Shown here in pieces: positions 49,897 through 58,305 of a DNA stretch of 64,000 nucleotides. The stretch's first letter is position 1. Each line of letters opens with the position of its first letter. The position numbers were made by a program, and so were the translations under genes. The stretch is from Streptomyces sp. Ru73. Lineage in GTDB: Bacteria > Actinomycetota > Actinomycetes > Streptomycetales > Streptomycetaceae. The notes beneath the pieces were generated by a model. It did not search any database. It was not told the origin of the DNA and worked only from the letters and a program-made list of their open reading frames with translations. The DNA is taken from positions 1 through 64,000 of the forward strand of contig NZ_PQSQ01000037.1 of assembly GCF_002920575.1 (NCBI RefSeq). Reading direction: 5' to 3'.

Positions 49897-50664
49897 ATGG
49901 CACTCACACAGGCCGACATCGACCGCGAGGTCAGCGAGCTGCAGGACGCGTACGACAAGGCGCTGGCCGGCGGCGCGCCCGCCGCGCACCACCCGCCGCG
50001 CGACTACGCCCCCTACCGCTCCAGCACGCTGCGCCACCCCAAGCAGCCGCTGGTCGCCGTGCACGGCGACCCCGAGACCGTCGAGCTGTCCGGTCCCGCC
50101 TTCGGGCACACCGACGTCACCGCGCTCGACAACGACCTCACCAAGCAGCACCACGGCGAGCCCCTCGGCGAGCGGATCACCGTCTCCGGGCGCGTCCTGG
50201 ACGGCCGGGGCCGCCCCGTGCGCGGCCAGCTGGTCGAGATCTGGCAGGCCAACGCCTCCGGCCGGTACGCCCACCAGCGCGACGACCACCCCGCGCCGCT
50301 GGACCCCAACTTCACCGGCGTGGGCCGCGTGCTGACCGGGGACGACGGCAGCTACACCTTCACCACCATCAAGCCCGGCGCCTACCCCTGGCGGAACCAC
50401 ACCAACGCCTGGCGCCCGGCCCACATCCACTTCTCGCTGTTCGGCGACGCGTTCACCCAGCGCCTGGTGACGCAGATGTACTTCCCGAACGACCCGCTCT
50501 TCCCGTACGACCCGATCCTGCGCTCGGTGACCGACGAGCCGGCCCGGCAGCGGCTGATCGCCACCTACGACCACGACCTGTCCCAGCCGGAGTTCTCGCT
50601 GGGCTACCGCTGGGACATCGTCCTGGACGGCCCGTCCGCCACCTGGATCGAGGAAGGCCGCTGA
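49897..50664 (+). CDS. pcaH: Protocatechuate 3,4-dioxygenase beta subunit
   Basis: The iron-bearing subunit of the intradiol ring-cleaving enzyme, which opens protocatechuate to 3-carboxy-cis,cis-muconate. The 255-residue protein has the Fe(III) ligands in GRYAH near 122 (Tyr), GAYPWRN near 162 (Tyr) and RPAHIHFSLF near 174 (two His). LVEIWQANASG is the usual core strand. A TAGGAG site precedes the ATG. Its stop overlaps the pcaG start by one base. Confidence 0.95.
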   Translation: MALTQADIDREVSELQDAYDKALAGGAPAAHHPPRDYAPYRSSTLRHPKQPLVAVHGDPETVELSGPAFGHTDVTALDNDLTKQHHGEPLGERITVSGRVLDGRGRPVRGQLVEIWQANASGRYAHQRDDHPAPLDPNFTGVGRVLTGDDGSYTFTTIKPGAYPWRNHTNAWRPAHIHFSLFGDAFTQRLVTQMYFPNDPLFPYDPILRSVTDEPARQRLIATYDHDLSQPEFSLGYRWDIVLDGPSATWIEEGR

Positions 50665-51239
50665 TGACCGAGCAGACCACCGCGCTGGCCCCCACGCCCT
50701 CGCACACCGTGGGCCCGTTCTACGGGTACGCGCTGCCCTTCCCCGACGGCGGCGAGATCGCCCCCGTGGGCCACCCGGACACCATCACCCTGCACGGATA
50801 CGTGTACGACGGCGCCGGTGAGCCGATCCCGGACGCGCTGCTGGAGTTCTGGCAGGCGGACCCGTCCGGCTCGCTCGCCGGGAAGCCGGGCTCGCTCCGC
50901 CGCGACCCGGTCACCGGCGGCTTCTACGGCCGCAACGGCGTGGACTTCACCGGCTTCGGGCGGGTGCCGACCGACGCCGACGGGCATTACGCGGTCCGCA
51001 CGCTGCCGCCCGGCGGCGCGCCGTACATTTCCGTCTGCGTCTTCGCGCGCGGCCTGCTGCACCACCTCTTCACCCGCGCCTATCTCGCCGAACCCGCCGG
51101 CGACACGCTGCTGTCGGGTCTGGAGCCCGCGCGGCGGGAGACTCTTCTCGCCAGGGCCGAGGCGGACAAGCACCGCACGTACCGCTTCGACATCCACCTC
51201 CAGGGCGACAAGGAGACGGTCTTCCTTGCCTTCGACTGA
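50664..51239 (+). CDS. pcaG: Protocatechuate 3,4-dioxygenase alpha subunit
   Basis: A 191-residue partner of PcaH with the same fold but without the iron ligands. PSHTVGPFYGYALPF near 12-26 and LLEFWQADPSG near 60 are typical of alpha subunits, and HHLFTRAYLA near 132 also fits. It overlaps pcaH by one base and the TTG start of pcaB by 14 bases, which indicates coupled translation through the operon. Confidence 0.9.
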   Translation: MTEQTTALAPTPSHTVGPFYGYALPFPDGGEIAPVGHPDTITLHGYVYDGAGEPIPDALLEFWQADPSGSLAGKPGSLRRDPVTGGFYGRNGVDFTGFGRVPTDADGHYAVRTLPPGGAPYISVCVFARGLLHHLFTRAYLAEPAGDTLLSGLEPARRETLLARAEADKHRTYRFDIHLQGDKETVFLAFD

Positions 51240-52620
51240 CCCCGCCGCACCCACGGCCGCGCCGGAGGACGTGGGGCTGCTCGCCCCCGTCCGGGCCGGC
51301 ACGGCCGCCGAGGCCGCGACCGGGGACACCGCCTTCCTCCAGGCCATGCTGGACGCGGAGGCCGCGCTCACCCGGGCGCAGGCCGCGCTCGGCGAGGCCC
51401 CGGCGGACGCGGCCGACGCCGTGACGGCAGCGGCCGACGCGGGCCGGTTCGACGTCCGTGACCTGGCGCTGCGCGCCCGCTCCGGCGGCAACCCGGTGAT
51501 CCCGCTGGTCGCCGACCTCACCGCCGCGGTGAAGGAGAGCGCGCTGGACGCCGCCGGGTACGTCCACCGCGGCGCCACCAGCCAGGACATCTGGGACACC
51601 GCCACGATGCTGGTCGCGCGGCGGACGGTGGCGCTGGTGCTGGACGGTCTCGCCCGTACGGCGGAGGCGCTGTACGGGCTGGCGGACGCGCACCGGGAGA
51701 CGGTGATGCCGGGGCGCACCCTCACCCAGCACGCCGTGCCCACCACCTTCGGGCTGAAGGCGGCGGGCTGGCGGGCGCTGGTCCTGGACGCGTACGAGCG
51801 GCTGGCGGCGGTCCGGCTGCCGGTCCAGCTGGGCGGCGCGGCCGGCACGCTGGCCGCGTTCGGCGCGCTGTCGGAGACGTTCGCGCCCGAGGACGGGGAG
51901 CGGCTGATCGCCGCGTACGCGGCCGAGACCGGGCTCGCCGAGCCGGTGCTGCCTTGGCACACGCTGCGCACGCCCGTCGCGGACCTGGCGTCGGCCCTGG
52001 CGTTCACCACCGGCGCGCTCGGCAAGATCGCAGCCGACGTGCTGGTGCTCTCCCGCACCGAGTGCGGCGAGGTCGCCGAGGGCAGCGGCGGGGGCTCCTC
52101 CGCCATGCCGCACAAGGCCAACCCGGTACGCGCGACGCTGCTCGCCGCCGCTGCCCGGCAGGCACCGCACCTGGCCGCGACCGTACTGGCCTCGCTGGCC
52201 GCCGAGGACGAGCGCCCGGCCGGCGCCTGGCACGCCGAGTGGCAGCCGCTGCGCGACCTGCTGCGGCTGGCCGGCGGCGCCGCCGAGCAGGCCGCCGGGC
52301 TGGCCGGGGGGCTGCGCGTCTTTCCGGACCGGATGCGCGCGAACCTCCTGCGTACCAAGGGCCTGATGGCCGCCGAGCGGCTGTCGGCCGCGCTGGCGCC
52401 GGTGCTGGGCCGGCAGGCGGCCAAGGAGGCGCTGACCCGTGCCTCCCGCGCCGCCGTCGAGGAGGACCGCACGCTGGCCGAGGTGCTGCGCGCCGACCCG
52501 GAGGTGTCCGCCGCCCTGCCCCCGGACGCACTGGCGGAACTCGCCGACCCGGCCGCGTACACCGGCTCCGCCGCCGTCCTCACCGACCGGGCGCTGCGCC
52601 GCCCGGGCCCGGCCGCGTAA
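51226..52620 (+). CDS. pcaB: 3-carboxy-cis,cis-muconate cycloisomerase
   Basis: Converts 3-carboxymuconate to 4-carboxymuconolactone. A 464-residue member of the fumarase/aspartase superfamily, with the signature GSSAMPHKANP near 290-300, the GATSQDIWDTA segment near 110 and TLTQHAVPTTFG near 165. The start is TTG at 51226, inside the end of pcaG, with AAGGAG ten bases upstream. GTG at 51270 is possible but its ribosome binding site would be too close. A hairpin separates it from pcaL. Confidence 0.9.
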   Translation: MPSTDPAAPTAAPEDVGLLAPVRAGTAAEAATGDTAFLQAMLDAEAALTRAQAALGEAPADAADAVTAAADAGRFDVRDLALRARSGGNPVIPLVADLTAAVKESALDAAGYVHRGATSQDIWDTATMLVARRTVALVLDGLARTAEALYGLADAHRETVMPGRTLTQHAVPTTFGLKAAGWRALVLDAYERLAAVRLPVQLGGAAGTLAAFGALSETFAPEDGERLIAAYAAETGLAEPVLPWHTLRTPVADLASALAFTTGALGKIAADVLVLSRTECGEVAEGSGGGSSAMPHKANPVRATLLAAAARQAPHLAATVLASLAAEDERPAGAWHAEWQPLRDLLRLAGGAAEQAAGLAGGLRVFPDRMRANLLRTKGLMAAERLSAALAPVLGRQAAKEALTRASRAAVEEDRTLAEVLRADPEVSAALPPDALAELADPAAYTGSAAVLTDRALRRPGPAA

Positions 52621-52631
52621 CGGCGCCCACG

Positions 52632-52658
52632 GGCCCGGACGCCGCCGCCGTCCGGGCC
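52632..52658 (+). other. Hairpin between pcaB and pcaL
   Basis: GGCCCGGACG (52632-52641) pairs perfectly with CGTCCGGGCC (52649-52658). It lies in the only long gap (104 bp) of the pca operon and could attenuate transcription or stabilise processed mRNA. Confidence 0.5.
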
Positions 52659-52724
52659 TGACCGGCGCACCGCCGGGCACCCGCTCCCCGCCCGTACCCG
52701 CAACTCCCCCGAGGAGGCCCCCAC

Positions 52725-53900
52725 ATGACCGAGCTCCCCCACCACCGGCTCGACGGACCGCAGGATGCCCCGCCGCTGATCCTCGGCCCGTCCCTCGGCA
52801 CTTCGCTCGACGTCTGGGAGCCGCAGCTGGCGGCCCTGACCCGGACGCACCGCGTGCTGCGCTGGGACCTGCCCGGGCACGGCGGTTCCGCGGCCGGGCT
52901 GGTGCCCGCCGAGGCGACCATGGCCGACCTGGCCCGCCTCGTGCTCGGGCTGGCCGACGCGCAGGGCTGGGACACGTTCGCGTACGCGGGGATCTCGATC
53001 GGCGGCGCGGTCGGCCTGACCCTGGCCGCCGATCACCCCGAGCGGCTGACCCGGCTGGCCGTGGTCTGCTCCTCGGCCCACTTCGGCGGCGCGGACACCT
53101 GGCGGGAGCGGGCCGCGCTGGTCCGCGCGGACGGCACGGAGTCGATGGCGGCGAGCCGGCCGGGCACCTGGTTCGCGCCCGAGTGCGCCGCTGCGCCGCG
53201 CGGCCAGGCGCTCATCAAGGACCTGCTGGACACCGATCCGGCCGGGTACGCGGCCTGCTGCGAGGCGCTGGCGGCGTACGACGTCCGGGACCGGCTCGCC
53301 GGAATCACGGTGCCGACGCTGGTGGTCGCGGGCCGCGAGGACCCGGCGACGCCGCCCGCGCACGCCCGGGAGATCGCCGACGGCATCCCCGGCGCGAGCC
53401 TGACCGAGGTCGGCGGCGCGTACCACCTCGCGGGCGTGGACCGGCCCGGCCCGGTGACCGCCGCGCTCGCCGCGCACTTCGCGCCCGAGCCGGACGCCGC
53501 TGCCGACGCGGCCGCACAGCCGTCCGACGACGCGGGCCGCCGCGCCGCCGGAATGGCCGTCCGCCGCGCCGTGCTGGGCAATGCGCACGTGGACCGGGCC
53601 GAGGCGAAGAAGACCCGGTTCACCGCCCGCTTCCAGGACTTCATCACCCGGTACGCCTGGGGCGAGATCTGGACCGGGGACGCGCTGGACCGCCGGACCC
53701 GCAGCTGCATCACGCTCACCGCGCTGATCGCACACGGCCACCACGCCGAACTGGCCATGCACATCAGGGCAGCGGTGCGCAACGGCCTCACGCCCGAGGA
53801 GATCGGCGAGGTGCTGCTGCAGAGCGGCATCTACTGCGGAGTCCCGGCCGCCAACGCCGCGTTCGGCATCGCGCAGGACGTGCTGGCCGAACTGGAGTGA
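52725..53900 (+). CDS. pcaL: Fused 3-oxoadipate enol-lactonase / 4-carboxymuconolactone decarboxylase
   Basis: A 391-residue bifunctional enzyme. The N-terminal alpha/beta hydrolase (to about 260) has its nucleophile serine in AGISIGGAVG near 91, aspartate in GREDPATPP near 206 and histidine in AYHLAGVD near 233. The C-terminal carboxymuconolactone decarboxylase domain starts near 275 and includes TLTALIAHGHHAELAMH and LLQSGIYCGVPAANAAF. The fusion, called PcaL, is characteristic of actinobacteria. It supplies two consecutive steps from 4-carboxymuconolactone to 3-oxoadipate. GAGGAGG precedes ATG. Confidence 0.95.
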   Translation: MTELPHHRLDGPQDAPPLILGPSLGTSLDVWEPQLAALTRTHRVLRWDLPGHGGSAAGLVPAEATMADLARLVLGLADAQGWDTFAYAGISIGGAVGLTLAADHPERLTRLAVVCSSAHFGGADTWRERAALVRADGTESMAASRPGTWFAPECAAAPRGQALIKDLLDTDPAGYAACCEALAAYDVRDRLAGITVPTLVVAGREDPATPPAHAREIADGIPGASLTEVGGAYHLAGVDRPGPVTAALAAHFAPEPDAAADAAAQPSDDAGRRAAGMAVRRAVLGNAHVDRAEAKKTRFTARFQDFITRYAWGEIWTGDALDRRTRSCITLTALIAHGHHAELAMHIRAAVRNGLTPEEIGEVLLQSGIYCGVPAANAAFGIAQDVLAELE

Positions 53901-53973
53901 CCCGTGCGCGGCGGGGTGCGGCGGCCCCGGCCGGAATGATCCCCCGCGCGTTTCACGTTGTTGCCATGCGTGC

Positions 53974-54013
53974 ATCACACCGGTGCGGCAGAGTGGTCGC
54001 CGCACCGGGTGAT
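53974..54013 (+). other. Long hairpin ahead of the binding-protein gene
   Basis: CCGGTGCGGC (53980-53989) pairs perfectly with GCCGCACCGG (53999-54008), and the stem extends outward through ATCAC/GTGAT with one bulge. It ends 30 bp before the start codon and 110 bp after pcaL. It may terminate the pca transcript or control the next one. Confidence 0.5.
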
Positions 54014-54042
54014 CTTCTGACGAACGCTGGGGGACAGCAGGC

Positions 54043-55311
54043 ATGACGGACATCGGCAGACGGCGGCTGCTGGCGGCCGGCGGCGGTATCGCGCTCACCG
54101 GCGCCCTGGCGGCCTGCGGCTCCAACACCGGGCGGGGCGGCGGCGGTTCGGGGCCCGCGCTGAGCCAGTGGTACCACCAGTACGGCGAGGCCGGCACCGA
54201 ACAGGCGGTGAAACGGTACGCCGATGCCTACGACGAGGCCCGCGTCACCGTCCAGTGGCGGCCGGGCGACTACGACCGGCAGACCGCCGCTGCCCTGCTG
54301 ACCGGCTCGGGCCCGGACGTCTTCGAGGTCAACGGGCCGACGCTGGACCAGATCCGCGGCGGTCAGGTCGTCGACCTGACCGCCGCCGTCGAGCCCGTCA
54401 AGGACGACTTCAACCAGGCCGTCCTCGCGCCGAAGATCTGGCAGGACAAGATCTGGGCCATCCCCCAGGTCATCGACATGCAGCTGCTCTACTACCGCAA
54501 GAGCATGCTGAAGGACGCCGGGGTGGCGCCGCCGAAGACGCTGGACGAACTGGTCGACGCGGCACGCGAACTGACCGCCAAGGGCAAGAAGAACAAGGTC
54601 AAGGGCCTGTTCCTGGGGAACGACGGCGGCGCGGGCGCGCTCGGCGGCACCCCGCTGCACGCGGCCGGACTGGAGATCGTCACCGACGACGGCAAGGTCG
54701 GCTTCGACGACCCGGCAGCGGCCCGCGCCCTCGGGAAGATCCATGAGCTGTACGCCGACAAGTCGCTGCTCCTCGGCGCGCCCACCGACTGGTCCGACCC
54801 GGCCGCCTTCACCCAGGGCCTGACCGCGATGCAGTGGTCGGGGCTGTGGGTGCTGCCGCAGGTGAAGAAGGCGCTGGGGGACGACTTCGGGGTGCTGCCG
54901 TTCCCCAAGGACGGCTCCGGCGGCAAGGACGCCGTGCCGGTCGGCGCGTACGGCTCCGCGGTCAGCGCGCGCAGCAAGCACAAGAAGGAGGCGGCGGCCT
55001 TCGCGAAGTGGCTGTGGATCGACCGCACCGACTACCAGCGGGACTTCGCGCTCTCCTACGGCTTCCACATCCCGGCCCGCGTCCCGCTCGCGAAGAAGGC
55101 GAAGGAGCTGCGCTCCGGTCCCGCGGCCGAGGCCGTCGCGTACGCCACCGACCTGGGGTACGCCGAACCGCTGCTGTGGACCACCGCGGCGAAGACCGCC
55201 TACCAGGACGCGGTCAGCCGGATCATCAAGGACGGCGCGCACCCGGAGTCGGAGCTGCGCACGGTCGTGCGCAAGACCAACGCGGAGCTGGAACGGGTAA
55301 AGAAGAAGTGA
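54043..55311 (+). CDS. Extracellular solute-binding lipoprotein of an ABC importer
   Basis: A 422-residue family 1 (CUT1-like) binding protein. The N-terminus RRRLLAAGGGIALTGALAAC gives a lipobox with the lipidated cysteine at C25 and a twin-arginine-like start, so Tat export is possible. The mature protein has typical pieces such as LLTGSGPDVFEVNGP near 84 and MQWSGLWVLPQV near 264. CUT1 proteins bind sugars, but a dioxygenase follows in the same cluster, so the ligand could be another compound. The stop overlaps the GTG of the next gene. Confidence 0.85.
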   Translation: MTDIGRRRLLAAGGGIALTGALAACGSNTGRGGGGSGPALSQWYHQYGEAGTEQAVKRYADAYDEARVTVQWRPGDYDRQTAAALLTGSGPDVFEVNGPTLDQIRGGQVVDLTAAVEPVKDDFNQAVLAPKIWQDKIWAIPQVIDMQLLYYRKSMLKDAGVAPPKTLDELVDAARELTAKGKKNKVKGLFLGNDGGAGALGGTPLHAAGLEIVTDDGKVGFDDPAAARALGKIHELYADKSLLLGAPTDWSDPAAFTQGLTAMQWSGLWVLPQVKKALGDDFGVLPFPKDGSGGKDAVPVGAYGSAVSARSKHKKEAAAFAKWLWIDRTDYQRDFALSYGFHIPARVPLAKKAKELRSGPAAEAVAYATDLGYAEPLLWTTAAKTAYQDAVSRIIKDGAHPESELRTVVRKTNAELERVKKK

Positions 55312-56222
55312 TCCGCACGCTGCTGGGCCCCCAGAACCGCAACCTGTGGTTCTGGGTGTTCGTCGGCCCGTTCGCGGTGGGGCTGGCCCTCTTCACGTAC
55401 GTACCGCTGCTGTGGAGCCTCTGGCTCAGCTTCTTCGACGCGCACAACACCGTCACGCCGACGGACTTCGTCGGGCTGGACAACTACGCCACGATGCTCG
55501 GCGACGACGCGTTCCTGCGCAGCCTGGGCACCTTCCTGCTGTTCTCGGCGTTCATCGTGCCCGCGACGTACGTGCTGTCGCTGGGACTGGCCCTGATGGT
55601 GAACCGGGTGCGGTTCGCGCAGGCGTTCTTCCGGTCGGTCTTCTTCCTGCCGACCGCGTGCAGTTACGTCGTCGCGTCGCTGGTGTGGAAGCTGTCGGTG
55701 TTCAACGGGGTGCGGTTCGGGCTGGCCAACACGGTGCTGGGCTGGTTCGGCGCTGACCAGACGGCGTGGCTGTCGACGACCCATCCGCCCTGGTACTGGC
55801 TGGTGATCGTCACCGTGCGGCTCTGGCTCCAGGCCGGCTTCTACATGATCCTCTTCCTGGCCGGGCTGCAGCGGATCTCGCCGCGGCTGTACGAGGCGGC
55901 CGCGGTGGACGGGGCGAGGCCCGGCTGGCAGACCTTCCGGCACATCACCTTCCCGCAGCTGCGGGCCACGTCCGTGGCGGTGGTGCTGCTCCTCGTCATC
56001 AACGCCTTCCAGGCGTTCGACGAGTTCTACAACCTGCTCTCGGACTCGCGCGGCTATCCGCCGTACGCCCGGCCGCCGCTGGTCTACCTGTACTACCTCG
56101 CGCTCGGCAGCGAGCAGAACCTCGGGCTCGGCAGCGCGGGCGCGGTGATCCTCGCGCTGATCATCGCGGTGGCGACCATCGTGCAGGCCCGCTGGTTCGG
56201 GCTCGGCCGCAAGGAGGACTGA
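55308..56222 (+). CDS. ABC transporter permease, first subunit
   Basis: A 304-residue, six-helix permease of the MalF type. The EAA loop that contacts the ATPase reads YEAAAVDGARPGWQTFRHIT near 195. The GTG at 55308 overlaps the stop of the binding-protein gene (GTGA). The gene is followed three bases later by the second permease. Confidence 0.9.
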   Translation: MIRTLLGPQNRNLWFWVFVGPFAVGLALFTYVPLLWSLWLSFFDAHNTVTPTDFVGLDNYATMLGDDAFLRSLGTFLLFSAFIVPATYVLSLGLALMVNRVRFAQAFFRSVFFLPTACSYVVASLVWKLSVFNGVRFGLANTVLGWFGADQTAWLSTTHPPWYWLVIVTVRLWLQAGFYMILFLAGLQRISPRLYEAAAVDGARPGWQTFRHITFPQLRATSVAVVLLLVINAFQAFDEFYNLLSDSRGYPPYARPPLVYLYYLALGSEQNLGLGSAGAVILALIIAVATIVQARWFGLGRKED

Positions 56223-56225
56223 ACC

Positions 56226-57062
56226 GTGGACCAGGCACTCATCCGCGCCGGCCGGGCCCTGCGGCTGGTCCTGCTGATCGTCCTCGCGCTGCTCTTCCTG
56301 ATCCCGTTCTACCTGCTGGTGCGGAACGGCCTGGCGAGCGAGGCCGACATCACCGCGCCGGACTGGACGTTCTTCCCGCGCGCCCTCCGGTGGGACAACA
56401 TCGGTGAGCTGTTCGCCGACCCCAACATCCCGATGGCCCGGGCGCTGCTGAACTCCACGGTGATCGCGGTGGCCACGACGCTGGGGACGCTGCTGCTGGC
56501 CTCGCTGGCCGGCTACGGCCTGGCCCGCATCCCGTACCGGCACGCGAACGCGGTCTTCTACGCGATCCTCGGCACGCTGATGGTCCCGGCCGCGGTCACC
56601 TTCGTGCCCAGCTTCGTGCTGGTCTCCTCGCTCGGCTGGATCTCGACGCTGCGCGGCCTGATCATCCCCACCCTGTTCTCCGCCTTCGCGTGCTTCGTCT
56701 TCCGGCAGTACTTCCTCGGCTTCCCCCGGGAGCTGGAGGACGCGGCGCGGGTGGACGGGCTGGGGTACTGGCGGACGTACTGGCGGGTGGTGGTGCCGAA
56801 CGCGCGGCCGGTGTTCGCCGCGGTCGGCACGATCGTCTTCATCGGCGCGTGGAACGCCTTCCTGTGGCCGCTGGTGATCGGCCAGGACCGGGAGGCGTGG
56901 ACGGTGCAGGTGGCGCTGTCGACGTTCACCACCGCGCAGAACGTCAACCTGCACGAGCTGTTCCTGGCGGCCGCGGTCTCGATCCTGCCGCTGGTCCTGG
57001 TCTTCTTCCTGCTGCAGCGGTACATCGTTGCCGGGGTGGAGCGGACAGGCATCGACGATTGA
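56226..57062 (+). CDS. ABC transporter permease, second subunit
   Basis: A 278-residue, six-helix permease of the MalG type. The EAA loop is LEDAARVDGLGYWRTYWRVV near 172. GTG at 56226 follows GGAGG. No ATP-binding subunit is encoded after it. In Streptomyces many CUT1 importers share the ATPase MsiK, which would explain the absence. Confidence 0.9.
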   Translation: MDQALIRAGRALRLVLLIVLALLFLIPFYLLVRNGLASEADITAPDWTFFPRALRWDNIGELFADPNIPMARALLNSTVIAVATTLGTLLLASLAGYGLARIPYRHANAVFYAILGTLMVPAAVTFVPSFVLVSSLGWISTLRGLIIPTLFSAFACFVFRQYFLGFPRELEDAARVDGLGYWRTYWRVVVPNARPVFAAVGTIVFIGAWNAFLWPLVIGQDREAWTVQVALSTFTTAQNVNLHELFLAAAVSILPLVLVFFLLQRYIVAGVERTGIDD

Positions 57063-57322
57063 TGTACGGTGCCACCATGATGGCGCGACCGACCTCCCGT
57101 GTGCGGGAGCCGCAGACCTGCGGCCCCCACGGTGAGTGCGCGCCCCGCGGCCTGAGCTTCCTGCGCCGCCGCGGCCGGGTGGGTTCTCCCCCGGCCTGTT
57201 TCCCGCGTCGCTGAGCCCCGTCGGCTCGCGGCGCTTTCTCCTTCCCCCCTTTCTCACCCCTTTTTCCCTTGTGCGCGCTTCGGCGCGTTTCCCGGTCCCT
57301 AGGTCTCTTCCAGGAGGTCCAG

Positions 57323-58261
57323 ATGACGGCCACCGCCGTACCCACCGCCCCTGTCCTGCGCGACCACCGCATCCCCGCCGACGGCCTCTACGAGGGCGTA
57401 CGCGTCCTGAACCGGCTGCCCGACGGCTGGGAGGAGCGCCCGTACGAGCGCTTCGAGGTCGTCCCGCAGGCCCGCACCATCGGCGCCGAGATCCGCGGTC
57501 TCGACCTGTCCCGCCCGCTGGACGACGCGCTCCGCACGGAGCTGAACCGGGCGCTGCTGGAGTGGAAGGTGCTCTTCTTCCGCGGCGCGCACCTGACCTC
57601 GGCCCAGCAGGCGGACTTCGCCCGCAACTGGGGCGAGCTGGAGACCAATCCGCTGCTGGCGCGGGGCGACAGCGAGGAGGTCGTGCGGTTCGACAAGAAG
57701 GACCCGACGGCGCCGACCTTCGAGAACGTCTGGCACACGGACGTGACCTTCCGCGAGCGGCCCGCGCTCGGTGCCGTACTGCAGCTGCGCGAGGTGCCGC
57801 CGTTCGGCGGGGACACGATGTGGGCGGACATGGCCGTCGCGTACGACAACCTGCCGCAGGAGGTGAAGGACCGCATCGACGGGGCGCGTGCGGTGCACGA
57901 CTTCATCCCCGGCTTCGAGCGCTTCTACCCGGCCGAGCGGCTCGCCCCGCTCCAGGAGCAGTTCCCGCCGGTCGAGCACCCGGTGGTGCGCCGACACCCG
58001 GAGACGGGCCGCAAGATGCTCTTCGTGAACACCTCCTTCACCACCCGCATCGTGGGCTGGGAGCGCGAGGACAGCGACCGCATGCTGCGGCTGCTGTTCC
58101 AGCAGGCCCATGTGCCGGAGTACCAGGTGCGGTTCCGCTGGCAGGCGGGCGACATCGCGTTCTGGGACAACCGCGCGACGCAGCACTACGCGGTGGCCGA
58201 CTACGCGCCGCACGGGCGGGTGGCCGAGCGGGTCGCCATCGCGGGTGACCGCCCGGCCTGA
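57323..58261 (+). CDS. TauD/TfdA-family 2-oxoglutarate-dependent dioxygenase
   Basis: A 312-residue Fe(II) enzyme that hydroxylates or cleaves its substrate using 2-oxoglutarate and oxygen. The HxD iron motif is in VWHTDVTFRE near 137-139. The distal histidine lies in ATQHYAVADYAPHGR near 287, and the 2-oxoglutarate-binding arginine follows near 300. Family members release sulfite from taurine or alkyl sulfates, or degrade aryloxyacids. CAGGAGG precedes ATG at 57323. The gene follows the ABC permeases by 260 bp, so its substrate may be what the transporter brings in. Confidence 0.9.
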   Translation: MTATAVPTAPVLRDHRIPADGLYEGVRVLNRLPDGWEERPYERFEVVPQARTIGAEIRGLDLSRPLDDALRTELNRALLEWKVLFFRGAHLTSAQQADFARNWGELETNPLLARGDSEEVVRFDKKDPTAPTFENVWHTDVTFRERPALGAVLQLREVPPFGGDTMWADMAVAYDNLPQEVKDRIDGARAVHDFIPGFERFYPAERLAPLQEQFPPVEHPVVRRHPETGRKMLFVNTSFTTRIVGWEREDSDRMLRLLFQQAHVPEYQVRFRWQAGDIAFWDNRATQHYAVADYAPHGRVAERVAIAGDRPA

Positions 58262-58305
58262 CGCCCGTGCCGGGGCCCGTCAGGGCGCGCCGTACCGGAG
58301 GCCCG

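Noticed and set aside
50604..54197. Very long open frame on the minus strand, antisense to the pca genes
   Set aside because: It is low-complexity and Arg/Ser/Ala-rich, with no family resemblance, as expected for the shadow of GC-biased genes. The sense genes all carry active-site motifs.
57077..57214. A 45-codon frame between the ABC permease and the dioxygenase, as a possible leader peptide
   Set aside because: There is no ribosome binding site, and the sequence does not resemble the known leader peptides of sulfur-related operons.
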